A DNA stretch of 64,000 bases from CAYYUA01 sp964542585 (GTDB lineage: Bacteria > Bacteroidota > Bacteroidia > CAILMK01 > CAYYUA01), in NCBI GenBank assembly GCA_964542585.1, contig CAZIUI010000005.1:62001-126000 (forward strand), written 5' to 3'. The notes beneath the pieces were generated by a model. It was not told the DNA's origin. It did not search any database and was given only the letters and a program-made list of their open reading frames with translations. Below, piece after piece: positions 52,586-61,888 of this stretch. How positions within the stretch are numbered: the first letter of the stretch is position 1; the number at the start of each line of letters is the position of its first letter. The position numbers were made by a program, and so were the translations under genes.

Positions 52586-53821
52586 ATGCCGGCGGCTAAT
52601 TACCTTTATGATGTAGCCATTGTAGGCGCTGGTCCTGCCGGTAGCACCTGTGCTATTCAATTGGCAAATCAAGGGCTTAAGGTTGCTTTAATTGATAAAG
52701 CTACATTTCCCAGGGATAAGATATGTGGCGATGCGCTTAGCTTAGACGTAGTAAACCAACTTCAAAAGGTTTCTACTGCGCTCTCCTCAGAATTTCAGCA
52801 GGCTGGATCAAAGATGCCTTCCTATGGGGTGACCATTGGTGCCCCCAATCAAAAAACTGTTGATATACCGTTTTACTACCGGGGTAATCCTGAGTGCGTT
52901 TATCTTTTGCCCAGGTATGATTTTGATAATATTATTTATCAGCATGCTGCATCCAAATCCGGCGTTGAAGACTTTACCGGGGAAGCAGTCAAACAAATTA
53001 ACCCCAATGGAAACAGTGTGCAAGTTCAAGGTAAAACTTGGTCGCTTGAGAGTTCATGTGTTGTTGGGGCTGACGGGGCCCATTCGATTGTAAACCGTTT
53101 CATGGGAACAAACCAGCTTGATAAAAAGGCCCATAGCGCGGGTATAAGGGCTTATTACAACAATGTTAACAATTTTAGTGACGGTCATTACATCGAGCTT
53201 TACTTTTTCAAGGATATCCTTCCGGGGTATTTGTGGGTATTCCCTTTGAAGAATAATCAGGCCAACGTTGGGATGGGGATTTTATCATCAGCTATCACCA
53301 ATAAAAAGCTTAACCTTAAACGCAAGCTGCATGAACTGCTAACCACCCACCCTGCTTTAAAAGATCGTTTTGCCAATGCTGAGCCTTTGGAAAACCCAAA
53401 AGGAATGGGGTTGCCCCTTGGGTCTAAAAAACGCTCAATTTCTGGTGACCGCTTTCTATTAGCGGGAGATGCAGCCGGATTAATTGATCCTTTTTCAGGA
53501 GAGGGCATTGGCAATGCTATCCGTAGTGGCCGGACTGCGGCTAATTGCCTGCTTGAAGCCTATGAGCAAAATGATTTCAGCGCAAATACCCTTCAACAAT
53601 ATGATGAACGCATCTATGGGCAAATGCGAAAAGAATTCCGCGTCAGCCATACCATCCAGCGCATGTCGGCTTATCCGAGGGTCTTCAATTTCGTTGTAAA
53701 CAAAGCCCGCCAGAGTGCTCGCCTGCAGCAATACCTTAGTAAGGCCTTAGAGCATGTAGACCACAAACAGTTACTTACCAAGCCCCGCTTTTATTGGCAG
53801 TTGTTGTGGGGAAAGGCTTAA
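52586..53821 (+). CDS. Geranylgeranyl-reductase-family FAD enzyme
   Basis: A 411-residue flavoprotein. It has the FAD motif YDVAIVGAGPAGSTCAIQLANQGLKVALIDKA, the segment FPRDKICGDALS (the family pattern CGxxL), and GDRFLLAGDAAGLIDPFSGEGIGNA near the end. The family includes geranylgeranyl reductases and related enzymes that saturate isoprenoid chains. In Bacteroidota the usual role is unknown; reduction of menaquinone or carotenoid side chains is possible. It lies 36 bases after the beta-lactamase-fold gene and five bases before the convergent uvrB stop. Confidence 0.83.
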   Translation: MPAANYLYDVAIVGAGPAGSTCAIQLANQGLKVALIDKATFPRDKICGDALSLDVVNQLQKVSTALSSEFQQAGSKMPSYGVTIGAPNQKTVDIPFYYRGNPECVYLLPRYDFDNIIYQHAASKSGVEDFTGEAVKQINPNGNSVQVQGKTWSLESSCVVGADGAHSIVNRFMGTNQLDKKAHSAGIRAYYNNVNNFSDGHYIELYFFKDILPGYLWVFPLKNNQANVGMGILSSAITNKKLNLKRKLHELLTTHPALKDRFANAEPLENPKGMGLPLGSKKRSISGDRFLLAGDAAGLIDPFSGEGIGNAIRSGRTAANCLLEAYEQNDFSANTLQQYDERIYGQMRKEFRVSHTIQRMSAYPRVFNFVVNKARQSARLQQYLSKALEHVDHKQLLTKPRFYWQLLWGKA

Positions 53822-53826
53822 ACGGA

Positions 53827-55896
53827 TCAGGAAGATTTTTCTGCTTCGTATTCCTCCCCGAATTTCTCCTTGTACTGCTCTTTCAGTTGGTACATCTCAT
53901 CCCTTAACCGTGCTGCTTCCATGAACTGCGTTTCCTGGGCAGCCTTCATCATTTTACTGTGCGTATCCCGAATCATCTGTTCCATGTCCCCTTTGCTCAT
54001 GTACTCGGTAACAGGATCAGCGGCCACAGCTTGCTGGGCTTGTTCTTGTTGTTCTTCTGTGAGATAGGGATCGGCTTCTTTGCGATTATCTGCCACGGAG
54101 GTTTGCCGTAATATTTGATCCCTAGAGCGCTTAATAGTGGCAGGAGTGATGTTATGCTCTTGATTAAATTCAATTTGTTTAGCACGCCTGCGGTAGGTTT
54201 CATCAATAGTTCGCTGCATGGAATCCGTGACCTTATCCGCATACATGATAACTTGCCCGTTGACATTGCGAGCTGCCCGCCCTGCCGTCTGGGTGAGGGA
54301 AGTTTCTGAACGCAAGTAACCCTCTTTATCGGCATCCAGAATCGCAACTAAACTAACCTCAGGCAGGTCCAAGCCTTCCCGCAAAAGGTTGATGCCTATC
54401 AGTACATCAAAATTACCCAGCCTGAGCTCTCTTAAGATCTCAACGCGGTTGATGGTATCGATATCCGAATGCAGGTAACGGCAGTTGACATTGTAAGCCG
54501 TTAAATAATCGGTCAATTCTTCAGCCATGCGCTTAGTGAGGGTGGTGACGAGCACGCGCTGATCATTGCGTACTTTTTCGTTAATCTCAGCCATCAAGTC
54601 ATCCACTTGGTTCTGGATGGGTCGCACCTCAATTTCCGGATCCAATAAGCCCGTTGGTCGAACAACCTGCTCTACAAAAACCCCTTCCGTTTTCTGCATT
54701 TCGTATTTAGCCGGGGTTGCGCTAACGAAAACGGCTTGGTGGATCTGATCTTCAAATTCAGCTGCCCCAAGCGGACGGTTATCCAGGGCTGCTGGCAGGC
54801 GAAAACCATGTTCTACCAAAACGTTCTTACGCGCCCGGTCCCCGGCATACATACCTTGAACCTGGGGCATAGTTACGTGGCTTTCGTCTATGAACATCAA
54901 ATAATCATCCGGGAAGTAATCCAACAAACAGAAAGGTCGCTTTCCGGGATCCCGCCTGTCAAAGTAGCGTGAATAGTTCTCAATACCCGAGCAATAGCCT
55001 AGTTCCCGGATCATTTCCAGGTCGTAATTAACCCGCTCTTCCAGGCGCTTGGCTTCAATGGTATGACCCTCTGATTGGAAAAAGGCTACCTGTTTTTCCA
55101 GGTCTTGCTCTATTTCCGTGATGGCTTGTCGCTGTGTTTCAGGTGGCGTAACAAAAAGGTTAGCAGGAAAAATCATCACGCTTTGGCGGGATTCCAGGGT
55201 TTTGCCCGTATCGGGCTGGATCATTTCTATCTCCTCAATCTCATCGCCCCAGAAACTTATCCGGTAAGCAAAATCATCTGCATAGGGCGGAAAAACCTCT
55301 ATGGTATCTCCTGAAACCCTGAATTGACCTCGATCCAAGTCGGTTTTGGTGCGGGAATAAAGCCCTTCCACAAACTTGAAAAGGAGCTGATTACGGTTGT
55401 ATTCCTGACCTACTTCCAAAGGGACAGTTACTCGCTTGAAGCTTTCCGGGTTTCCCATACCGTAAATGCAGGATACCGATGAAACAATAACGACATCCCG
55501 TCTCCCGGATAAGAGGGCAGAGGTGGCCCTTAATCGCAGGCGTTCAATTTCATCATTAATGCTGAGTTCTTTCTCTATGTAAGTATTGGATGAAGGAATG
55601 AAAGCTTCAGGCTGGTAATAATCATAGTAGGAGACAAAATACTCTACGGCATTTTCAGGGAAGAACTGTTGGAATTCACCATATAGTTGAGCAGTTAAAG
55701 TTTTGTTGTGAGTAAGCACAAGGGTTGGCCTATTCAGCTGTTGGATCACGTTGGCCATGGTAAAAGTTTTACCGGATCCGGTAACCCCTAATAGCACTTG
55801 ATAAGGATCACCGCGATCAATTCCCGCTTTCAGCTCATCAATGGCCTGTGGCTGATCTCCCTTGGGCTCGTACTCCGCATGTAGTTTGAATTCCAT
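53827..55896 (-). CDS. uvrB: UvrABC system protein B
   Basis: UvrB loads onto damaged DNA and guides UvrC incision. The 689-residue helicase has Walker A GVTGSGKT at 37-44, the damage-probing hairpin YFVSYYDYYQPEAFIP near 88-103, FIDESHVTMPQ, the helicase domain 2 motifs TKRMAEELTDYL and AGRAARNVNG, and the C-terminal UVR domain that binds UvrC. Full length, all motifs intact. It follows an epimerase gene by 28 bases on the same strand. uvrA and uvrC are not in the window. Confidence 0.97.
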   Translation of the reverse strand: MEFKLHAEYEPKGDQPQAIDELKAGIDRGDPYQVLLGVTGSGKTFTMANVIQQLNRPTLVLTHNKTLTAQLYGEFQQFFPENAVEYFVSYYDYYQPEAFIPSSNTYIEKELSINDEIERLRLRATSALLSGRRDVVIVSSVSCIYGMGNPESFKRVTVPLEVGQEYNRNQLLFKFVEGLYSRTKTDLDRGQFRVSGDTIEVFPPYADDFAYRISFWGDEIEEIEMIQPDTGKTLESRQSVMIFPANLFVTPPETQRQAITEIEQDLEKQVAFFQSEGHTIEAKRLEERVNYDLEMIRELGYCSGIENYSRYFDRRDPGKRPFCLLDYFPDDYLMFIDESHVTMPQVQGMYAGDRARKNVLVEHGFRLPAALDNRPLGAAEFEDQIHQAVFVSATPAKYEMQKTEGVFVEQVVRPTGLLDPEIEVRPIQNQVDDLMAEINEKVRNDQRVLVTTLTKRMAEELTDYLTAYNVNCRYLHSDIDTINRVEILRELRLGNFDVLIGINLLREGLDLPEVSLVAILDADKEGYLRSETSLTQTAGRAARNVNGQVIMYADKVTDSMQRTIDETYRRRAKQIEFNQEHNITPATIKRSRDQILRQTSVADNRKEADPYLTEEQQEQAQQAVAADPVTEYMSKGDMEQMIRDTHSKMMKAAQETQFMEAARLRDEMYQLKEQYKEKFGEEYEAEKSS

Positions 55897-55924
55897 ATCA
55901 GCCTTTTTCCTATAAATACAAAAC

Positions 55925-56992
55925 TTAATCAGTAAGGGTTAGTTTGCGATAAGGTTCATTGAGTCCTTGTTCCTGAATAAACTTGCAGGTCAATGCAATG
56001 GTATCCTCTACCGGTTGGAAATCCATATCCAGGTAGCTCTTTATTTTGCTGTTGTCATAAGCTACCCGGCGGTTACTTAACTGGGCTAGCTCCGGGGTTA
56101 TCAGTGGTCGCTTACCAACTAGCCGGCTTTGAAATTCTTCCCAATATCCTAGTATCAGGCTTAAAGTAGGATTAGCAGCAATAGGGGGTGGCTTCAGACC
56201 AAATAAGCGGGCGATCTGGTTCAGGACTTCCCGAACCGGTAAGGTTTTATCCACTAAAAGAAAGCGATTCTGGTAGCTTTGGGGTTGATCCTGTAGCTTC
56301 AGCATCATTTGAACAACATCCCGCGCATCCACGTAGGCACTACTTCCCAGCGGATAAAAACGCAGGCCCTGAAGTACCTTTTTAAAGATAAGGTTAGCGC
56401 CCCTATCAAAAGTTCCTGGGCCAAGGATGACCCCCGGATTGACAATAAATCCTGATAAACCTTCTGCAAAGCCCCGCCAAACCTCTCGTTCTGCACGAAA
56501 CTTACTTTCTGCATAGGTAGTAGGAAAGCTTTTTGGAAACTCATGAATTTCCTCATCTACCGGCTTTCCCGGCTGTTGCTGCAATGCAGCTACTGAGCTA
56601 ACGTGGTAAAAGTAAGGTACCCCGCACTCAAGCGCCAGGTTTACCATGTTGGTCGTACCATGGAGGTTGGTATCCATGATGACCTCACGCTCCTGGCGAT
56701 CAAAAGAGACGTAAGCTGCCGTGTGGTAAATGGCGTTTATGTCATGTAACGCCTCACGGATTCCCTTGGTGTCTAAAAGTTCTCCTTCAACCCAGTAAAT
56801 AGCTTCCAGGTCTGCCTCAGCCTCTCGCGGTGGACGACCATTCTGCGCTGCCAGGAAGTGGAAAACCAGCCTTAGATGAGTAAGGTCGCTTTCAGGGCGC
56901 TTCAAGGCTTTAATGGCATGATCAGTCTGGAGGAGCTCATACAGGAGGTAAGCGCCTAAAAATCCAGTGCCACCTGTGAGGAAAATATTCAT
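55925..56992 (-). CDS. NAD(P)-dependent epimerase/dehydratase (extended SDR)
   Basis: A 355-residue extended short-chain dehydrogenase. It has the cofactor motif FLTGGTGFLGAYLLYELL from residue 3, the Ser and YxxxK catalytic pair in HVSSVAALQ and TTYAESKFRAE, and VNPGVILGPGTFDRG. Close relatives act on dihydroflavonol-like or sugar-nucleotide substrates. In Bacteroidota this group is usually annotated just as NAD-dependent epimerase. I start at ATG 56992, which begins with MNIFLTGGTG. It is upstream of uvrB in the same direction, probably with no functional link. Confidence 0.85.
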   Translation of the reverse strand: MNIFLTGGTGFLGAYLLYELLQTDHAIKALKRPESDLTHLRLVFHFLAAQNGRPPREAEADLEAIYWVEGELLDTKGIREALHDINAIYHTAAYVSFDRQEREVIMDTNLHGTTNMVNLALECGVPYFYHVSSVAALQQQPGKPVDEEIHEFPKSFPTTYAESKFRAEREVWRGFAEGLSGFIVNPGVILGPGTFDRGANLIFKKVLQGLRFYPLGSSAYVDARDVVQMMLKLQDQPQSYQNRFLLVDKTLPVREVLNQIARLFGLKPPPIAANPTLSLILGYWEEFQSRLVGKRPLITPELAQLSNRRVAYDNSKIKSYLDMDFQPVEDTIALTCKFIQEQGLNEPYRKLTLTD

Positions 56993-57137
56993 AGTTGGAG
57001 ACAACGGGTTAAAGCCTTTTCAATACCAGCAACGGACATGCTTGCTAACGGTTTGGCTAGCGTACCAATTCTGGACGATAAGCTGTTAAAGGTCTCGGTT
57101 TGGGTGCTATAGCAAGAGGGGCCTTTAATTTTCTGTT

Positions 57138-57145
57138 TATTTTTG
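57138..57145 (+). promoter_or_regulatory. -7 element upstream of the arginase-fold gene
   Basis: TATTTTTG matches TAnnTTTG, 24 bases before the ATG at 57170. No TTG at -33. Confidence 0.45.
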
Positions 57146-57169
57146 TAGACCGCTAAGATAAAAGAGGCT

Positions 57170-58315
57170 ATGGACCTGTCCCATTTTTTCAGGCCGGTTG
57201 GAAGGTATGTCCTTAACCGAGCTAGGAAAGCCCGTCCCGATCAGCTCGGTGGCCAGCTTACCCAGCACACCACCTCAGTCTCGCCAGAACCGAGAAGCGG
57301 AGATGTTGTCATGTTTGGCGTTAAAACCTCTCCTGAGGATGATGCTCCTGATTGGATTCGTCATCACCTGTATGCTTTAAAAGCGGAACCTGATCATGAA
57401 AGGCTGATTGATGCAGGCGATTTCAACTGGGATAAGCATGATACAACGATTCAGGCTCATTTACAATCGGCTTTTGAGGAACTTTTAGGACAGGGGGCTA
57501 CCATTATGGTGCTCGGAGGTGGACAAGAAATTACTAAAGTCCAATACGAGGCCATGATCAATAAGGGTATTGCAACGCGCTTAGTTCTTGTTGATGCTTA
57601 TCCGGATATTGCGATTAAAAAAGATTATGCGCTACAGTCTCACACTTTTCTCAGTCATATTCTTGAGCGGAGTGCAACAGCTCCGAAAGACCTGAGCTTA
57701 CTGGCTTACCAGTTTCCCTTGGTCAGCGATCATACCATCGACAGGTTGAAGAAAAGCCATTTTGAACTTTGCCGCCTATCAGATCTGCGTAACCATTTTG
57801 AAGGCGTGGAACCGGCTTTGCGAGCCAGTCATCTGTTTAGTTTTGATGTAGGAAGTATTCGGCAATCGGATGCTCCGGGTAGCCATCATCCTTTGCCCAG
57901 TGGCCTTTTTGCAGAGGAGGCCTGTCGCCTTGCAAAACTGGCTGGCCTGGGTTCGGGTATACAATGCTGCGGATTTTACGAGTTTAATTCCGCTTTCGAC
58001 AAAAATGGGCAAACTGCTAACCTTATTGCCCAAGCGATCTGGTATTTCCTGGAAGGCCATGCTGAGCGTTACAACGAACACCCGTTGCTTGACGAGAAGG
58101 CCTTCTTTAAATATACGACTGCCGTTACCAGTAGCACTTACCAATTGGTATTTTTTAAAAGTAAGAGCACCGGAAGGTGGTGGATGGAATTGCCGGCTGA
58201 GGGGAATAGCAGCACCTATGGGCCTATCGTTCCATGTACCTACGAGGACTACCTGGCAGCCACCCAGGACCAATTACCGGATCGGTGGCTCAGAAATCTC
58301 CAACAGCACTGGTAG
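57170..58315 (+). CDS. Arginase/formimidoylglutamase-fold protein lacking metal ligands
   Basis: A 381-residue protein with the ureohydrolase fold: a Rossmann-like core with LGGGQEI at 115-121, VDAYPDI at 141-147 and LFSFDVGSIRQSDAPG at 222-237. Active arginases need GGDH, DAHxD and SxDxDxxDP to bind two manganese ions. Here they read GGQ, DAYPD and SFDVGS, so four or more ligands are replaced, and hydrolysis is doubtful. The extension after residue 300 (KYTTAVTSSTYQLVFFKS...) is typical of Bacteroidota members of this group. It could be a binding or regulatory protein. Confidence 0.78.
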   Translation: MDLSHFFRPVGRYVLNRARKARPDQLGGQLTQHTTSVSPEPRSGDVVMFGVKTSPEDDAPDWIRHHLYALKAEPDHERLIDAGDFNWDKHDTTIQAHLQSAFEELLGQGATIMVLGGGQEITKVQYEAMINKGIATRLVLVDAYPDIAIKKDYALQSHTFLSHILERSATAPKDLSLLAYQFPLVSDHTIDRLKKSHFELCRLSDLRNHFEGVEPALRASHLFSFDVGSIRQSDAPGSHHPLPSGLFAEEACRLAKLAGLGSGIQCCGFYEFNSAFDKNGQTANLIAQAIWYFLEGHAERYNEHPLLDEKAFFKYTTAVTSSTYQLVFFKSKSTGRWWMELPAEGNSSTYGPIVPCTYEDYLAATQDQLPDRWLRNLQQHW

Positions 58316-58317
58316 AC

Positions 58318-59568
58318 TTAAAGCTGGTCGTTGAAGCTTCTGGCGTAGGAGCGGAAAAAGGTTTCCCATGGAAATTCGCCTGTTTCGCGGCCAAATCGTA
58401 ATATTAAAAGGTTTTGCTTAGGAGCCACATAAAGGTATTGTCCATACAAGCCACGGGCAAAGAAATCCCCGGTAGGATCCAGCACATAGCGTTGTTTTAC
58501 CCCTTTTTTACTGCGCTGGGTAACAAGTTTATGAGGCATAGGTGCCATGAAAGGCTTATAGTTGCTATCTACTTGACGCCTTTCCACGACATGCCACCAG
58601 TGGTGGTAGTAATCATAATTCAGGGAACGTTTCTGAGGATAGGTGGCCCGTTGGACCCATGATTCGGACAAAAGCTGTTGCGTATCCCATTGACCCTTTT
58701 GTAAATAAAGTCTGCCTAATCTTGCCAGGTCCCTAGCATGGGCATTCAAGCAACAAAAAGCTTTGGCCGACCCATCCTCACGGTCTAAGCTCCAGGTGGC
58801 AGAATGGTTCATCCCCATAGGTTGCCACAATGCCTCACTAAGATAAGCGGCTAGCGATGTATCGGTAGCTTTGGTAAGGATGTGCCCAAGCAACTGCGTG
58901 TTCCCACTTTGATAGATAAACGTATCCCCTACAGGTCTTACAATTTCGAGGTCCTGCAGGTATTGGTTGAGCTTATTGCCATAATAGTACTTGGCAACCG
59001 TGGTAAAAGGACTTCCATATCCTTCGGAAAAACGGATGCCAGACCGCATGTTGAGCAGATTACGAAGGGTTACACTATCAAAGCCCTGATCAGCCAATGA
59101 GGGAATGTAACGGGTGACGGAATCCTGAATGGATTGAATATGACCTTGTTTGATAGCCCGTCCGATTAAGGCGGAAACCCAGCTTTTAGCCACGGAGAAA
59201 GTAGTGACATGGTTTGAACGGGTATAGCCGCTCAAATACTTTTCATAAAAAATGGTATCCTGGCGGATGATGAGGAAAGCTGTGGTCTTGGTCTCCTTCA
59301 GTACCTGGTAAAAGGGCACTTGCTCCTCATTCAGGGTTACGGTTTTGGGGGCAATATGGTTTGCTGTGTCAGGTGAAGCTTCTGCAAAGCTGAACTGTTG
59401 TTCTCTTGTTGTATCGGTTTTTACTACAGTCTCAGGGAATTTTTGATAATCCTCTACATCCGCATGCTGCCATTTGAGCATGCGGGCATAATGGCATCCA
59501 TTAAGGCTTAAAAGTATTAAGGTTAAAATTAGCCAACCAGCTGCCCCTTTCCTAGTAGTTGCCCTCAC
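58318..59568 (-). CDS. Serine hydrolase lipoprotein, beta-lactamase/class C fold
   Basis: A 416-residue lipoprotein with lipobox SLNGC (Cys25). The catalytic SVAK is at residues 125-128 in TTFSVAKSWVSALIG, and the tyrosine motif stands in IYQSGNTQLLG. The third motif is likely in GLYGQYLYV, atypical but seen in the 6-aminohexanoate/esterase-like group. The start is GTG at 59568: it overlaps the stop of a 30-residue ORF as GTGA, and no nearby ATG exists. Substrates may be D-amino-acid peptides or esters in the periplasm. It is convergent with the arginase-fold gene, two bases between stops. Confidence 0.83.
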   Translation of the reverse strand: MRATTRKGAAGWLILTLILLSLNGCHYARMLKWQHADVEDYQKFPETVVKTDTTREQQFSFAEASPDTANHIAPKTVTLNEEQVPFYQVLKETKTTAFLIIRQDTIFYEKYLSGYTRSNHVTTFSVAKSWVSALIGRAIKQGHIQSIQDSVTRYIPSLADQGFDSVTLRNLLNMRSGIRFSEGYGSPFTTVAKYYYGNKLNQYLQDLEIVRPVGDTFIYQSGNTQLLGHILTKATDTSLAAYLSEALWQPMGMNHSATWSLDREDGSAKAFCCLNAHARDLARLGRLYLQKGQWDTQQLLSESWVQRATYPQKRSLNYDYYHHWWHVVERRQVDSNYKPFMAPMPHKLVTQRSKKGVKQRYVLDPTGDFFARGLYGQYLYVAPKQNLLILRFGRETGEFPWETFFRSYARSFNDQL

Positions 59569-59657
59569 CTGTTAACTCCGTTATTGATCCAGGATGCAAT
59601 GATAAAAAAGGTGTGCTTCTTAGCCCACCAGTGATAGAATTTTTGAAGGGCTTTCAT
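59565..59657 (-). CDS. Small ORF of 30 residues translationally coupled to the serine hydrolase
   Basis: The ORF MKALQKFYHWWAKKHTFFII... ends with TGA overlapping the GTG start of the next gene (GTGA), the geometry of translational coupling. The product is basic and aromatic (WW, FF, II), amphipathic and likely membrane-associated. There is no clear ribosome-binding site upstream. It could be a functional small protein, a leader peptide needed to start the hydrolase, or chance. The exact overlap and lack of any other start for the hydrolase favour the first two. Confidence 0.4.
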   Translation of the reverse strand: MKALQKFYHWWAKKHTFFIIASWINNGVNR

Positions 59658-59698
59658 GGTTGTAAACCCATCGCTAACGGCAAAAGCGTGTCAGTACT

Positions 59699-60514
59699 TT
59701 AATTGAAAGGCTTAAATTCCTTATTCTCTTGGAATGCTTCCTGTATGGAAAGTTGGGCGCTAAGGATAAATCCTTGGCGAAAGAGTTTACTGCTGTAGCC
59801 TACGGTCAAGAAATAACTATAACCTATTACAGCGGGACCTACTTTTGTGGTAGCCCCAGCTCTAAAATAGTTACCAACTACATCGGAGCCTTGATCTGCA
59901 TTATTGTTACCAAAACTGGGCTGTTTACCTGCACTTAGTTTTATAGACCAATATTCATCATCATCCTGTCGGAAAACGAATTCGGTAAATAGGCCAATAG
60001 ATGCCGAATGCCCTTTAGTATGATACATAATTATACTGTCATTAGAATTATTGTTGAAGTCAGAGCGCATTTGACGATAACTTCCGAATTCCTTGGAATA
60101 AGCCGCATCAACCCCAATTATACGCCAGTTAAAGTTTTCAAGGCGGAGATTGACGTTGGCAGAGGCCCTTCCCCCTAAGCCTGCAAAATACTTGATGCCA
60201 TTTTCAGGCTTTATATTACTTACCCGATACAATCCTGCGTAACCAAAGCCACCGTAAGCCACATCCAAAAACGAGAAAGCATGAGCCCTGTGATAGCTAG
60301 GCATGAGGGAATAGTTATACTTGGAGCTGTTGTAGCCATTATTCCCGGAGAATTCCAATCCCGCGTAGCTCTTTCTATTAGCTGTTCCGGTATCGTATTG
60401 AGGCTTAGCCATGTTGGTATTCTGTGTACCAAACATCGCTGGGCCATAGTGTTGGGCACAACTGGTGAGACAAGCTAAAACCACGAGCGCAGAGCATTTA
60501 CCAAGCTGTTTCAA
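59699..60514 (-). CDS. Hypothetical outer-membrane lipoprotein
   Basis: A 271-residue protein with signal peptide and lipobox LTSC (Cys19). The rest is rich in Tyr, Phe, Gly, Asn and Ser with alternating strands (SFLDVAYGGFGYAGLYRV, IKYFAGLGGRASANVNLRL), and ends IQEAFQENKEFKPFN. This pattern suggests a small beta-barrel or beta-sandwich on the outer membrane. I recognise no family. It lies 42 bases upstream of the small coupled ORF on the same strand and may share a transcript with the serine hydrolase. Confidence 0.75.
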   Translation of the reverse strand: MKQLGKCSALVVLACLTSCAQHYGPAMFGTQNTNMAKPQYDTGTANRKSYAGLEFSGNNGYNSSKYNYSLMPSYHRAHAFSFLDVAYGGFGYAGLYRVSNIKPENGIKYFAGLGGRASANVNLRLENFNWRIIGVDAAYSKEFGSYRQMRSDFNNNSNDSIIMYHTKGHSASIGLFTEFVFRQDDDEYWSIKLSAGKQPSFGNNNADQGSDVVGNYFRAGATTKVGPAVIGYSYFLTVGYSSKLFRQGFILSAQLSIQEAFQENKEFKPFN

Positions 60515-60675
60515 GGCATAATTGGTTTAATGTTATAGCACGAATTTTTGAAAAAGTAACTATAAAAGTATAACCAAAAGTAGATCACATTTAGCCCTAT
60601 TATGAGAAAATAAAGTCTGGTCTTTTGCATACAGCTTTGGATCGCGAGAGTAGCGATTATTATAAAACAAAAACG

Positions 60676-61073
60676 ATGAGCGTAACTAATAGTTATATCT
60701 GACAACCTATCCTATCCCAACTTTTAGCTCTTACTTCAAAGCAGGATGTAAAGAGCATTGCCAAGGATTTTGGATCTGACACCTATTGTCAATCCTTTAA
60801 TATATGCGACCATCTTATTCCTATGCTTTACGCGCTTATTAGTGATTGTAAATCCCTGCTTGAAGTGACTTCAGGCTTTTTAACTTAGTATCACAGCCGG
60901 CAACATATAAGCCCGCAAAGACCTCCTCAAAAAAGCAGCTAAATGATAGCAACCAATCAAGGTCAAGTGCCGCGGTATTTGAGCGTATTTACCAGCATTT
61001 GTTTAACAAACACCAGTCTTTTTTAGCGGCTATAGGTGGTTTAGGTTCAAACTGGTTTGCTACTAGTCCTTAA
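60676..61073 (+). pseudogene. Decayed IS4-type transposase (DUF4372 N-terminal part)
   Basis: From ATG 60676 the frame reads MSVTNSYI, a stop, then QPILSQLLALTSKQDVKSIA to a stop at 60886-60888. This matches the DUF4372 start of Bacteroidota IS4-family transposases (QPILSQLLxLI...SLLEVTSGF). A second frame then gives KKQLNDSNQSRSSAAVFERI, matching the next part of the same protein (STLSDANxxRSxxVFxxIY), and stops at 61071. A premature stop, a frameshift, and the missing DDE catalytic domain make it a remnant of about 130 residues. No terminal repeats were found. Confidence 0.75.
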
Positions 61074-61888
61074 ATAACTAGAAACAGTATAGGTATATAT
61101 CCAATTTTATAAATAGGTCATTCAAATCAAAATTTACTACTGTATGATCCAATAATTATATTAAATTATTTATATAAAGTATATCTTCGACAATACCTCC
61201 TTTCGGGTCCTTATACGATCGCCTCCGGATGAACAGATGCCTGACCGGTATAGCTTATGGTTTTTAATGTTGAAAAAAAAGGCTGATAAGAAAGGATATA
61301 TCAACCGGCAATCGGCTTATGAAACCAACAATAATTTTTTTTGGAAATTTTGATAACAAACCGTTTAAAACCTTTGCCTATCATAAAGGACAAGGGACTA
61401 AAACTAACAGGCATTCTTGCATACACCCTGATGAAGTATTGAAAAATGGAACCTGTTATTAAAAGGTCGGACAAACAGATTTTGATGGTTCTACCAGTTG
61501 TTTCCAAGTAAAGGCCAGCAAGGTGAATCAACTTCAAAAGCCAAAAATAAAATTAGGGGAAGTCAATGCTTCGTGTATGGACGTTTGGATTCACGGTTCA
61601 AGGCCAGTTTGATGTTATTCAGAAGCCAACACTACAAGGATGAACGCCATTGCACGGAAATCCTATAAGGATACGAATGACACCAAAACTATTCGGTTCA
61701 GAATCCTGAATAACTGCCATGGGGTTTTTGTCGTTCATATCCTTTTAGAATTATCTCTTGATACTATCAAAAATGGCTATTATTTGATAAACGAAAAAAC
61801 CCGGTCCAGCTATATTTGGCCGAATGGGGTTTCGCCTTTGATCAATGGTATGGGGGGAAAAGACTGATCCTTTACAGTATAAGCCTTT
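61074..61888. other. Gene-poor stretch after the transposase remnant
   Basis: About 815 bases, AT-rich at 61080-61200. Only short ORFs are present: a 47-residue one on the plus strand (61319-61462) starting MKPTIIFFGNF, and a 75-residue one (61640-61867). Both lack a ribosome-binding site and any known match. I see no DDE transposase remains, RNA gene or repeat. It may be decayed mobile-element flank or ordinary intergenic DNA. Confidence 0.5.

Noticed and set aside
54736..54972. Plus-strand ORF inside uvrB
   Set aside because: Antisense shadow of a highly conserved helicase gene.
51155..59568. The two serine beta-lactamase-fold proteins as antibiotic resistance genes
   Set aside because: Only general SxxK/Tyr motifs are present; these families are mostly peptidases or esterases and nothing shows antibiotic hydrolysis.
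61301..61537. 78-codon minus-strand ORF in the gene-poor stretch
   Set aside because: No ribosome-binding site, no family match, and in a region of decayed mobile DNA.
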